The position numbers and the translations under genes are program-made. From assembly GCA_016194625.1 (NCBI GenBank), contig JACQBB010000101.1, positions 1-10,495 on the forward strand: DNA of 10,495 nucleotides. Reading direction: 5' to 3'. How positions within the stretch are numbered: position 1 is the stretch's first letter; each line of letters opens with the position of its first letter. Positions 1 to 5,650 of this stretch are shown piece by piece. This stretch comes from Elusimicrobiota bacterium (lineage in GTDB: Bacteria; Elusimicrobiota; Elusimicrobia; UBA1565; UBA9628). The notes beneath the pieces are model-generated. The model saw only the letters and a list, made by a program, of their open reading frames with translations, had not been told where the DNA came from and searched no databases.

Positions 1-51
1 GACTCGTCCTCGAGCATCAGCGGCAACGGCACCGCCACCGGCAGCCGCTGA
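1..51 (+). CDS. 3' end of an unidentified plus-strand gene (partial)
   Basis: Frame 1 is open from the window edge and ends in TGA at 49-51, giving 15 residues that read DSSSISGNGTATGSR. All 16 codons including the one before the stop region end in G or C except the stop itself, which matches the codon use of the other genes here; the other plus frames do not show this. The stop lies 3 nt from the stop of the convergent TPR gene. The Ser/Gly/Thr-rich tail gives no family assignment, and too little is visible to name a product. It could still be chance, since the stretch is short. Confidence 0.45.
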   Translation, partial: DSSSSISGNGTATGSR

Positions 52-60
52 CGCTCAGCG
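46..60. repeat. Short inverted repeat spanning both convergent stop codons
   Basis: CGCTGA (46-51), a 3-nt loop CGC, and TCAGCG (55-60) form a perfect 6-bp dyad. Each arm contains one of the two facing stop codons (TGA on plus at 49-51, TGA on minus at 57-55). It has no T-tract of its own. It may extend the terminator-like hairpin at 74-108 or simply reflect the symmetric arrangement of two TGA stops. Confidence 0.35.
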
Positions 61-1866
61 CCGCTCGGAGAGAGAAGCGGCCGCGCGGAGGTTCCGCGCG
101 GCCGCTTCGTTCTTCGGGTCCAAGGCCAGGACGGAGCGATAGGCGCCCGCGGCCTCGCGGAACCGTCCCAGGCGCGCCAGCGTGTTGCCGAGGTTGAGGC
201 GGGGCTCGACGAAACGCGGGTCCAGACGGGCCGCCTCCGCGTAATGCGGCAGGGCCGCCGCGAGCTTCCCCTCGTCGCACAGGATGTTGCCCCAGTCGTG
301 GTGCGCCAGCGCCCGCGTCGCGGCGTCGCCGGACGCGACCGCGGAGCGGAACTGCGCCTCGGCCGGGGCGTAGCGGCGGGCGGCCGTCTCGAGCAGGCCC
401 AGGTCCACCCGCGAGACGGCATCGGCCGGCTCGACCGCGAGGGCGGCTTCGAACGCGCCGCGCGCCTCCGCGCCGCGGCCGGAGGTCATCAGCGCCAGGC
501 CCAGGCCGCGCCAGGCCTCCGCCGACGGGCGCGACGCCAGGGACGCCCGGTACTCGCGTTCGGCGTCCCGCTCCCGTCCGAGACGCGCCAGCGCGTCGGC
601 CAGATGCGCGCGCGTGAGCGCGGCGTCCGGCGCGGAGCGCAGGCGCGCGGCGAAGACCTCCGCGGCCGGCGCCCAGCGGCCGCGCGAGGCCAGATAGACG
701 CCCCACTCGTCGGCGATCCCCGGGGACCCCGCGCCCAGGCGGTACGCCTCGGACAGCTCGCGCTCCGCGGCGGCGTGGTCGCCGCGCTCGGCCGCGGCCG
801 CGCCCAGGTTGGCGTGGAAGCGCGCGTCCTCCGGGTAGACCGCCGCGGCCCGCGTCCACAGCGCGACGGAGTCGCGCCAGGTGGCGGCTTGGCGCCCGGA
901 TCGGACTCCCAGGGCGAGGACGACGGCGCCGGCCAAGCCCCACGTCTCCGCCCGCCGGCGTCGCGCGGCAGAGAGGAAGGCCGCCCCCGCGAGCACTGCC
1001 AAGGGAAGCCCCGAGAGGTTCGAGTAGCGGTCGGCGGCCAGGTGCGGGCCGTACTTCATCAGGCCGACGACCGGGAACAGGGCGGCGAGATAGACCGCCG
1101 CCGCGGCCAGACCCGCGGGCGCGCGCCGGCGCAGAGCCCAGACCGAGGCCAGGCCCGCCGCGACGCCGAGAGCGGAGAGGACGAAGCGCGCCTCCAGCGG
1201 ATGGAGGTCGAACGGCATCCGGTGCAGGAAGGCCAGGTCCGACGGCCACAGCGTCTTGCGCGCGTAGAAGGCCAGGCCGTAGGCGACCTGGGCCGCGCGC
1301 TGGGCCGGCGACCAGACCGCGGCGGAGGCCGCCAGCTCTCCCTCCGCGCGCGCGGCCCAGACGCCGACGGCGCCGAAGGCGCCCGAGAGCAGGAACAGCG
1401 GCCACTTCTCCGCGGCGCGCGCGACCAGCTCGCGCGGCGAGGCGATCCGCCGCAAAGGGAACCAGTCGAGCGCGAGGGCCGCGACCAGCGCGCCGGGCGC
1501 GTTCTCGTCCTCGTCACCGCCGCGGCCGAGGACGAGCAGGCGCAGGGCGACGAAGTAGAAAAGGACGGCGCCGGCGCAATGCCAGAGAAGACTTTGCAGG
1601 TGATAGCCGCCGGGCTCCATCCCCCACAGCGCGTGGTCCAGCGCCAGCGTCAGCCACGCCAAGGGCTGGTACACGCTCTGGAGCGTGTTGGTGAACATCC
1701 AGCGCAGGTTCTCATAGGCGAAACCGCGGAAGTGCGGGTTGTTCAGCAGGTAGACCGGGTCGTCCCAATCCACGAAGCCGTTGTCGAGGACCCCGCGGAA
1801 GGCGAGGAACGCGGCGGCGAAGACGAGGAACGGCGCGACGCGCGTGAGGCGGACGCGGCCCGTCAT
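55..1866 (-). CDS. TMTC/PMT-like membrane protein with C-terminal TPRs, apparently missing an internal block
   Basis: 603 residues. The N-terminal half has hydrophobic segments near 8-25, 88-113, 155-172, 226-246, 251-270, 283-300 and 308-320. About seven TPR units fill 344-596. The first loop carries FVDWDDPVYLLNNPHF (31-46), followed by YQPLAWLTLALDHALWGM and YHLQSLLWH. These match bacterial TMTC-like (DUF1736 / GT-C) proteins, which use polyprenyl-phosphate sugars to glycosylate exported proteins. In that family the segment after YHL-N-L-LH-x-N-A normally runs through an HPL-x-VE-x-V-A-W...R-x-D-x-LSG block and a long stretch before LDYWPLRR. Here LRLLVLGRGG is followed almost at once by LALDWFPLRR (131-140), so roughly 100 or more residues appear absent in frame. 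The DD pair expected to be catalytic (near D33-D36) remains. The ATG lies 1 nt after the methyltransferase stop (TGACATG), as the third gene of the operon. Function as an active transferase is doubtful; the TPR half is intact. Confidence 0.85.
   Translation of the reverse strand: MTGRVRLTRVAPFLVFAAAFLAFRGVLDNGFVDWDDPVYLLNNPHFRGFAYENLRWMFTNTLQSVYQPLAWLTLALDHALWGMEPGGYHLQSLLWHCAGAVLFYFVALRLLVLGRGGDEDENAPGALVAALALDWFPLRRIASPRELVARAAEKWPLFLLSGAFGAVGVWAARAEGELAASAAVWSPAQRAAQVAYGLAFYARKTLWPSDLAFLHRMPFDLHPLEARFVLSALGVAAGLASVWALRRRAPAGLAAAAVYLAALFPVVGLMKYGPHLAADRYSNLSGLPLAVLAGAAFLSAARRRRAETWGLAGAVVLALGVRSGRQAATWRDSVALWTRAAAVYPEDARFHANLGAAAAERGDHAAAERELSEAYRLGAGSPGIADEWGVYLASRGRWAPAAEVFAARLRSAPDAALTRAHLADALARLGRERDAEREYRASLASRPSAEAWRGLGLALMTSGRGAEARGAFEAALAVEPADAVSRVDLGLLETAARRYAPAEAQFRSAVASGDAATRALAHHDWGNILCDEGKLAAALPHYAEAARLDPRFVEPRLNLGNTLARLGRFREAAGAYRSVLALDPKNEAAARNLRAAASLSERR
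74..108. terminator. Perfect 15-bp hairpin, probable bidirectional terminator inside a coding region
   Basis: GAAGCGGCCGCGCGG (74-88) is the exact reverse complement of 94-108, separated by the 5-nt loop AGGTT. On the minus strand it is followed by TCTCTCCG, and on the plus strand by GTTCTTCGG, so both exits are pyrimidine-rich although neither is a pure T run. It sits within the last codons of the minus-strand TPR gene, encoding a near-palindromic peptide EAAARNLRAAAS, with the stop codon about 17 nt beyond the stem. It could terminate the plus-strand gene ending at 51 and attenuate or end the minus-strand operon. The stem is directly visible; termination activity is inferred. Confidence 0.6.
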
Positions 1867-1867
1867 G

Positions 1868-2563
1868 TCACGACGGGCGGCGCGCGACCGCCAGTAGGGA
1901 GGTGCCGCCCTTCAAGTCGGCGCGCCTCAGCCACGCGCGCTCGAGAGCGCCCAGCGCGCGCAGGGCGGCGTTCGCCGCGCGGCCGACGCGCGGGAACTCG
2001 ACCCCGTCGCCGGCGGCGCGGGCGCGGCGCTTGGCCGCCGGGACCAGGTAGGAGAAGATCGCGGTGCAGCGCTCGACGCGCAGGCCCGCGCCCTCCAGGA
2101 CGGAGCGCAGGGACGCCTCGTCGTAGCGGCGGCGGTGGCCCAGGCGTTCGTCCCAGGCCGACCACAGCGCGGGGTCGGCGGGCACGGTGACGCACAGCGT
2201 GCCGCCCGGGCGCAGGAGCGACCGCAGGCGCCGCGCCAGCGCGGCGTCGTCGGCGTGCTCCAGCACGTCGAGCGCCGAGACGAAGTCGAAGGCGGCGGCA
2301 TGGTGGTCCAGCCAGGAGACGCGGCCGGACTCCAGCTCCGGCGCCAGCGCGCGGCGCGCCCAGTCGCCCTCGTCCCAGGCCCACACGCTCAGGCGGCGCG
2401 AGGACGCGGACAGCGCGCGCGCGAAGCCGCCCTCGCCGCAGCCGTAGTCCAGCACGGCGCGCGCCCGGGGCGGGACGGCGGCCAAGGCCAGGCGGTAGCG
2501 GTGGCGGTGCCAGAAGTAGCCCGGCGGGACGGACTCCAGGTGCTCGCGCAGGGCGGCGCTCAC
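1868..2563 (-). CDS. Class I SAM-dependent methyltransferase
   Basis: 231 residues starting at GTG 2563-2561. This start overlaps the glycosyltransferase stop as GTGA and has a GAGG ribosome-binding motif 7 nt upstream. The frame stays open much further upstream, but that part is an out-of-frame read of the glycosyltransferase. Motif I is VLDYGCGEGGFA (37-48). The acidic loop FDFVSALDVLEHADD (92-106) and LLRPGGTLCVTVPA (116-129) follow. Together these match the Methyltransf_11/UbiG-like fold. LGHRRRYDEASLRSVLEGAGL (141-161) is typical of small methyltransferases found beside GT2 genes in cell-surface sugar or polyprenyl loci. No membrane segment is seen. The substrate is unknown; a lipid-linked sugar or surface glycan is plausible from its position between a GT2 and a GT-C-like gene. 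Confidence 0.88.
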   Translation of the reverse strand: MSAALREHLESVPPGYFWHRHRYRLALAAVPPRARAVLDYGCGEGGFARALSASSRRLSVWAWDEGDWARRALAPELESGRVSWLDHHAAAFDFVSALDVLEHADDAALARRLRSLLRPGGTLCVTVPADPALWSAWDERLGHRRRYDEASLRSVLEGAGLRVERCTAIFSYLVPAAKRRARAAGDGVEFPRVGRAANAALRALGALERAWLRRADLKGGTSLLAVARRPS

Positions 2564-3285
2564 GCGGGCGCCTCGTCGGCCGGGCGGGCCCGGGAACGGG
2601 CGGCGTTGACCGCGGCCAGGCCGTAGCCGGCCAGCGCCAGCGGCGACATCTTCGCCCGGCCGCCCAGGCGCGGCCGGCGGGCGACCTTCACGCTCGCGAC
2701 GCGGTACGGCCCCGCGGCCAAGGTGGCGGCCAGGTGGCGGAACGGCGGCGCGGCCAGCAGGTCGTCGGCGACGTCGGCGCGGAAGGCGCAGTAGTTGCCG
2801 TAGGGCAGGTCGAAGCCCAGCGCCAGGCGGAACAGGACGCGGTACGCGGCGTGGCCCGCGCGCCACCACAGCGCCTCGGCGCGGCCCGCGCGCTCGGCGA
2901 AGACCACCTCGTGCGAGTCGAGGAGGGCGAGCAGGGCGGGCAGGGCCGCGGGATCGTCCTGGCCGTCGGCGTCCATGGACAGCAGGCGCTCGGCGCCGGC
3001 GGCGCGGGCGCGGCGGAAGCCCTCGGCCAGCGCGCGCTGGTGGCCGGCGCGCGCCGGCAGGGACGCGACGGTCAGGCGGGCCGGGCGGTCCGACGGGACG
3101 GCGGCGTCCCAGGCGGCGCGCACGGCGGCGACGGTCCCGTCGCGGGAGCCGTCGTCCACGACGACGACCTCCAGCGCCGACCACGGCAGGCCGCGCAGGG
3201 CCCCGAGCAGGGCGGCGAGGACGGGGCCGATGACGGCCTCCTCGTCATGGACCGGGAGGACGACGGCGAGGCGCGGGGCGCTCAC
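2560..3285 (-). CDS. GT2 family glycosyltransferase, DPM1-like polyprenyl-phosphate sugar synthase
   Basis: 241 residues. The GT-A fold begins right at the N-terminus with VVLPVHDEEAVIG (8-20), followed by VVVVDDGSRDGT (40-51) and the DxD-type metal/nucleotide-sugar motif SMDADGQDDP (103-112, D105 and D107). YGNYCAFRADVADDLLA lies in the acceptor half. There is no C-terminal transmembrane pair, which many bacterial polyprenyl-phosphate GT2s carry, so this resembles the short soluble DPM1 form. The likely reaction is transfer of a sugar from a nucleotide donor to a polyprenyl phosphate at the inner membrane face; the sugar cannot be read from sequence. The start is GTG 3285-3283, the only start codon compatible with the beginning of the domain. 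It has an extended -10 promoter exactly 6 nt upstream and opens the operon with the methyltransferase and the TMTC-like gene. Confidence 0.88.
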   Translation of the reverse strand: MSAPRLAVVLPVHDEEAVIGPVLAALLGALRGLPWSALEVVVVDDGSRDGTVAAVRAAWDAAVPSDRPARLTVASLPARAGHQRALAEGFRRARAAGAERLLSMDADGQDDPAALPALLALLDSHEVVFAERAGRAEALWWRAGHAAYRVLFRLALGFDLPYGNYCAFRADVADDLLAAPPFRHLAATLAAGPYRVASVKVARRPRLGGRAKMSPLALAGYGLAAVNAARSRARPADEAPA

Positions 3286-3291
3286 CTCGTC

Positions 3292-3300
3292 ATTTTAGCA
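3292..3300 (-). promoter_or_regulatory. Extended -10 promoter of the GT2 operon, leaderless geometry
   Basis: Read on the minus strand the sequence is TGC-TAAAAT-GACGAG-GTG. It has a TGn extension, a 5/6 match to TATAAT, then exactly 6 nt to the GTG start of the glycosyltransferase. A -10 hexamer normally occupies -12 to -7, so +1 would fall on the G of the start codon. The A/T-rich stretch stands out in its GC-rich surroundings. No convincing -35 is seen, which fits an extended -10 promoter. Confidence 0.6.
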
Positions 3301-3312
3301 ATATCCCGTCGG

Positions 3313-3324
3313 AGGAGCGCTCCT
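3313..3324. repeat. 12-bp perfect palindrome at the end of the transglycosylase gene
   Basis: AGGAGCGCTCCT is self-complementary and overlaps the TAG stop of the transglycosylase (3325-3323), between that gene and the GT2 promoter. As a hairpin it would have only 4 bp around a 4-nt loop with no T run, so a terminator is unlikely. It could be an operator for the downstream promoter at 3292-3300, but that is only a possibility. Confidence 0.2.
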
Positions 3325-4219
3325 AGGGCTTGCGCTTGAGGATCTCCTCGCGCAGGTCCAGGATGACCTGCACGTAGTTGTCGGAGTGGTTGTACGAGAA
3401 GAGCGCGCGGCCGATCTTCGACGAGGCGGTGAACGGGGCGGCCGGGTCGTAGCCCGCGCGGGCCAGGTAGTCGGCCGCGGAGGCCAGCGCGTCGGGCCAC
3501 TGGTCCAGCATCCGCTTGCCGTCGCCGTCGAAGTCCACGGCGACCAGGTTGTAGGTGGACGGCTCGAACTGGACGAAGCCGAACGCGCCCGCGTACGAGC
3601 CCAGCACCGCGTGCGCGTCCATCCCCTGCGCGTGGGTCATCTTGAGGAACTCGGCGGCCTCACGCGCGGCCCAGGCGGAGCGCTGGGGCACCTTCTGCAC
3701 GATGGTGTCCAGCGCGTCCACGACCTGGTACTTGCCGGTCGCGGTCCCGTAGCGCGTCTCCACGCAGACGAGCCCGACGAGCAGGACGCCGTCGACATGG
3801 TACTTGGCCTGGACCGCGTCCAGCAGGTCGCGGTGGTCGCGGACGAACCGGACGCCGGCGTCCAGGTTGGCGTCGGTGACGAAGTACTTGCGGTACTGGT
3901 CGTAGGGGACCGGCGGCACCGGCTTGGTCGGCGTGCCGAACTTGGCGGGGATGTCGGCGTACAGCTTGGCGCGCGGGTCGGCGAACACGGCGTCCACGTA
4001 CGCGTCGGGCACGCCCGAGCCCGCCAGCTTCCGCTTGATCAGCGCGACCGCCTGCGCGGGCGGCAGCTCGGCCAGCGCGAGCGCCTTCTGTCCGGCGACG
4101 GCCGCCGCGAACTCCAGGCGGAACCGCGCCAGGTCCTCGGCGACGGCGGCGTCGGCGACCTGCGCGGACGCGCCGCGCGCCGCCGAGAGCCACAGGACCG
4201 CCGCGAGGACGGGCGTCAT
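3323..4219 (-). CDS. Secreted MltB-like lytic murein transglycosylase (GH103-type)
   Basis: 298 residues. Residues 1-19 look like a signal peptide with an ASA cleavage site before Q20. There is no lipobox, so the protein is likely soluble in the periplasm. The catalytic region has LLVGLVCVETRYGTATGKYQ (146-165), in which E154 is the expected general acid. It is followed by GSYAGAFGFVQFEPSTYN (207-224), VDFDGDGKRMLD (228-239), DALASAADYLARAGY (243-257) and a terminal YNHSDNYVQVIL (275-286). This order is the SLT_2/MltB family pattern, which cleaves the MurNAc-GlcNAc bond to give 1,6-anhydroMurNAc products. There is no C-terminal peptidoglycan-binding domain. The ATG is fixed by a TATAAT box 6 nt upstream. 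It lies 7 nt after the hydrolase stop, so it may also be read through from that gene. Confidence 0.9.
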   Translation of the reverse strand: MTPVLAAVLWLSAARGASAQVADAAVAEDLARFRLEFAAAVAGQKALALAELPPAQAVALIKRKLAGSGVPDAYVDAVFADPRAKLYADIPAKFGTPTKPVPPVPYDQYRKYFVTDANLDAGVRFVRDHRDLLDAVQAKYHVDGVLLVGLVCVETRYGTATGKYQVVDALDTIVQKVPQRSAWAAREAAEFLKMTHAQGMDAHAVLGSYAGAFGFVQFEPSTYNLVAVDFDGDGKRMLDQWPDALASAADYLARAGYDPAAPFTASSKIGRALFSYNHSDNYVQVILDLREEILKRKP

Positions 4220-4225
4220 GCCCCT

Positions 4226-4253
4226 ATTATAATCGGTCGGCGAGGAAAGTCGA
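4226..4253 (-). promoter_or_regulatory. Promoter of the transglycosylase gene, overlapping the hydrolase stop
   Basis: A perfect TATAAT lies at 4231-4226 on the minus strand. It is followed by AGGGGC and then the ATG at 4219, a 6-nt gap that predicts transcription starting at the A of ATG. A -35-like TCGACT (4/6 to TTGACA) lies at 4253-4248 with a 16-nt spacer. The -10 box contains the TAA stop of the upstream hydrolase (4229-4227) and forces a TTA leucine codon as its last sense codon. Confidence 0.65.
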
Positions 4254-4964
4254 GGCGATCCTGGCCAGCGCGGCGCGCTTCTCTAATAGACCGTGGTCGC
4301 CCCCCTTCAGCACGGTCAGGCGCGTCCCGCGCGGCGCCAGCGCCGCCAGCCGGCGCGACACCGCGAGCGGGATCGTCTCGTCGCGGTCGCCGTGGACGAG
4401 CAGCAGCGGCGCCTTCATGCGCGGGACGGCCCGCGCGGGGTCGAAGCGGGTCAGCGCGGCGCGGAAGTCGGCGTGCAGCGCCGCCGGGGCGGGCGCGTTC
4501 AGCGGGCGCGACAGGCGGGCGATGAAGTCCTTGGTGCCGGGCCCCAGCATCTCGGGGCCGCCGCACGGCGCGACGGCGACGACGGCCTTCAGCGCGGGCT
4601 CGGCCGCGGCCAGGTTCAGCGCGGTCCAGCCGCCCATGCTGAAGCCGAACACGGCGACGCGGCGCGGGTCCACGAAATCGAGGCGCTTCATCGCGCGCAG
4701 GGCGGCGCGGGCCTGCGGGACGAGCGTGGTGAAGCGGTACGCGCCGCCGCTGCCCCACGCGCCCAGGAAGTGCGGCGCGGCCGACGCCACGCCGCGCGCC
4801 AGCAGGGCGCGCTGGACGTCCACGCTCTTCTCCGCGCCGGGGAAGCCGTGCAGGAACAGCACGGCGGGGAAGCGCCGGCGCTCGGGGCCGGCGGGGCGGT
4901 GATACGGGACGAGCATCCTGTGTCCCTGGACGCGGAAGACCTCGGTGCCGGAGCGCGCGCGCAT
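4227..4964 (-). CDS. Alpha/beta hydrolase, dipeptidyl-aminopeptidase/DLH-like
   Basis: 245 residues, no signal peptide, so probably cytoplasmic. The fold is clear: the oxyanion HGFPG (39-43), the nucleophile elbow VFGFSMGG (105-112, Ser109), the acid in LLLVHGDRDETIP (187-199, probably Asp195) and the base in GGDHGLL (221-227, His224). A small lid follows the elbow and includes CGGPEMLGPG. This is the BAAT/prolyl-oligopeptidase/dienelactone-hydrolase-like group, whose members cleave esters, peptides or thioesters; the substrate cannot be told. The ATG start has a TACAAT box 6 nt upstream. The gene is divergent from the uridine kinase and is followed by the transglycosylase after 7 nt. Two rare codons, CTA TTA, encode L226-L227 directly after the catalytic His loop, odd for this codon usage. 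Confidence 0.85.
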   Translation of the reverse strand: MRARSGTEVFRVQGHRMLVPYHRPAGPERRRFPAVLFLHGFPGAEKSVDVQRALLARGVASAAPHFLGAWGSGGAYRFTTLVPQARAALRAMKRLDFVDPRRVAVFGFSMGGWTALNLAAAEPALKAVVAVAPCGGPEMLGPGTKDFIARLSRPLNAPAPAALHADFRAALTRFDPARAVPRMKAPLLLVHGDRDETIPLAVSRRLAALAPRGTRLTVLKGGDHGLLEKRAALARIASTFLADRL

Positions 4965-4970
4965 GCGGGC

Positions 4971-4976
4971 ATTGTA
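4971..4976 (-). promoter_or_regulatory. -10 box of the hydrolase gene, leaderless geometry
   Basis: On the minus strand TACAAT (5/6 to consensus) is followed by GCCCGC and then the hydrolase ATG at 4964, again a 6-nt gap. A weak -35-like CGGACA lies 15 nt further upstream. It is only 10 bp from the oppositely directed TATAAT of the uridine kinase gene. Confidence 0.6.
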
Positions 4977-4986
4977 GCGTATCTCG

Positions 4987-4992
4987 TATAAT
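4987..4992 (+). promoter_or_regulatory. -10 box of the uridine kinase gene, deciding its start codon
   Basis: A perfect TATAAT is followed by 7 nt (GTCCGTC) and a GTG at 5000. An in-frame ATG at 4991 overlaps the last two bases of this hexamer, so it could not be in an mRNA made from this promoter. No good -35 is visible. It is the only promoter candidate in the 35 bp between the divergent starts. Confidence 0.6.
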
Positions 4993-4999
4993 GTCCGTC

Positions 5000-5650
5000 G
5001 TGGCGGCGAAACCCTCCGGCGTCCCTCCCCAGGTCATCCTCGGCATCGCCGGCGGCAGCGGCTCGGGCAAGTCCTGGCTGGCGAAAGCCGTCGCCGAGGC
5101 GTTCCCCGGCCGCGCGACCGTCGTCTGCCACGACTGGTACTACAAGAGCAACGGCCACGTCCACGACGAGGAGGAGCGGCGCCGGCTCAACTTCGACCAC
5201 CCGAACGCGCTGGAGACGGCGCTGATGTCCCGCCAGCTCGACGAGCTGGCCGCGGGCCGCGCGGTGGACGCGCCGATCTACGACTACGCGACGCACACGC
5301 GGCTGGCCGAGTCGCGCCGCGTCGAGCCGACGCCGCTGGTGGTCATCGACGGCATCCTGATCCTGCACGAGAAGACCCTGCGCGACCGCATGCACCTCTC
5401 GGTGTACATCGAGGTGCCCGACGACATCCGCCTGATGCGCCGCGTGCGCCGCGACTGCAAGGAGCGCCGCGTGGAGCTCGACGAGACCCTGCGTCTCTAC
5501 GAGGACTTCGTGCGGCCGATGCACCAGCGCTTCGTCGTCCCCTCGTCGCACCACGCGACCTGGATCTGGTCCCAGCTGGACGACCGGAAGTTCCCCGACC
5601 TGCTCATCGAGGACCTGAAGCGCCGCCTCGACGGCAAGGTCCCCGCCTAG
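5000..5650 (+). CDS. udk: Uridine kinase-family P-loop phosphotransferase
   Basis: 216 residues from GTG 5000; starting at ATG 4991 would add three (MSV), but that codon lies inside the -10 box. Walker A is GIAGGSGSGKS (15-25). It is followed by the CHDWYY acceptor region (Asp45 expected to bind substrate), LNFDHPNALE (63-72) and PIYDYATHTR (92-101). VVIDGILIL (114-122) follows, where most family members have EGIL. RLMRRVRRDCKERR and FVRPMHQRFVVPSSHHATWIW close the domain. This is the Udk/PRK-like NTP-dependent kinase pattern, normally phosphorylating uridine and cytidine to UMP/CMP in pyrimidine salvage. E to D in the EGIL motif, RR for RG in the lid, and HATWIW for the usual ADIII make this a divergent member, so substrate specificity is less certain than the fold. 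It probably acts in the cytoplasm as a single-gene transcript. Confidence 0.85.
   Translation: MAAKPSGVPPQVILGIAGGSGSGKSWLAKAVAEAFPGRATVVCHDWYYKSNGHVHDEEERRRLNFDHPNALETALMSRQLDELAAGRAVDAPIYDYATHTRLAESRRVEPTPLVVIDGILILHEKTLRDRMHLSVYIEVPDDIRLMRRVRRDCKERRVELDETLRLYEDFVRPMHQRFVVPSSHHATWIWSQLDDRKFPDLLIEDLKRRLDGKVPA

Noticed and set aside
244..2190. 648-residue plus-strand open frame antisense to the TPR and methyltransferase genes
   Set aside because: It is Arg/Gly/Gln-rich with no domain, and mirrors the G/C-ending codons of the real minus-strand genes. Such shadows are expected at this GC content.
1868..3184. 438-residue reading of the methyltransferase extending far upstream
   Set aside because: The first 207 residues are low-complexity Arg/Pro/Gly and overlap the clear GT2 domain out of frame. 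The GTG at 2563 with GAGG upstream fits the methyltransferase fold.
3282..3293. Minigene ATG-ACG-AGG-TGA just before the GT2 start
   Set aside because: Its ATG overlaps the -10 box, so it would not be transcribed from that promoter; four codons by chance.
4991..4993. ATG as start of the uridine kinase gene
   Set aside because: It overlaps TATAAT (4987-4992), the only promoter candidate in the short divergent gap. GTG at 5000 is preferred, although the ATG cannot be ruled out if transcription starts further upstream.
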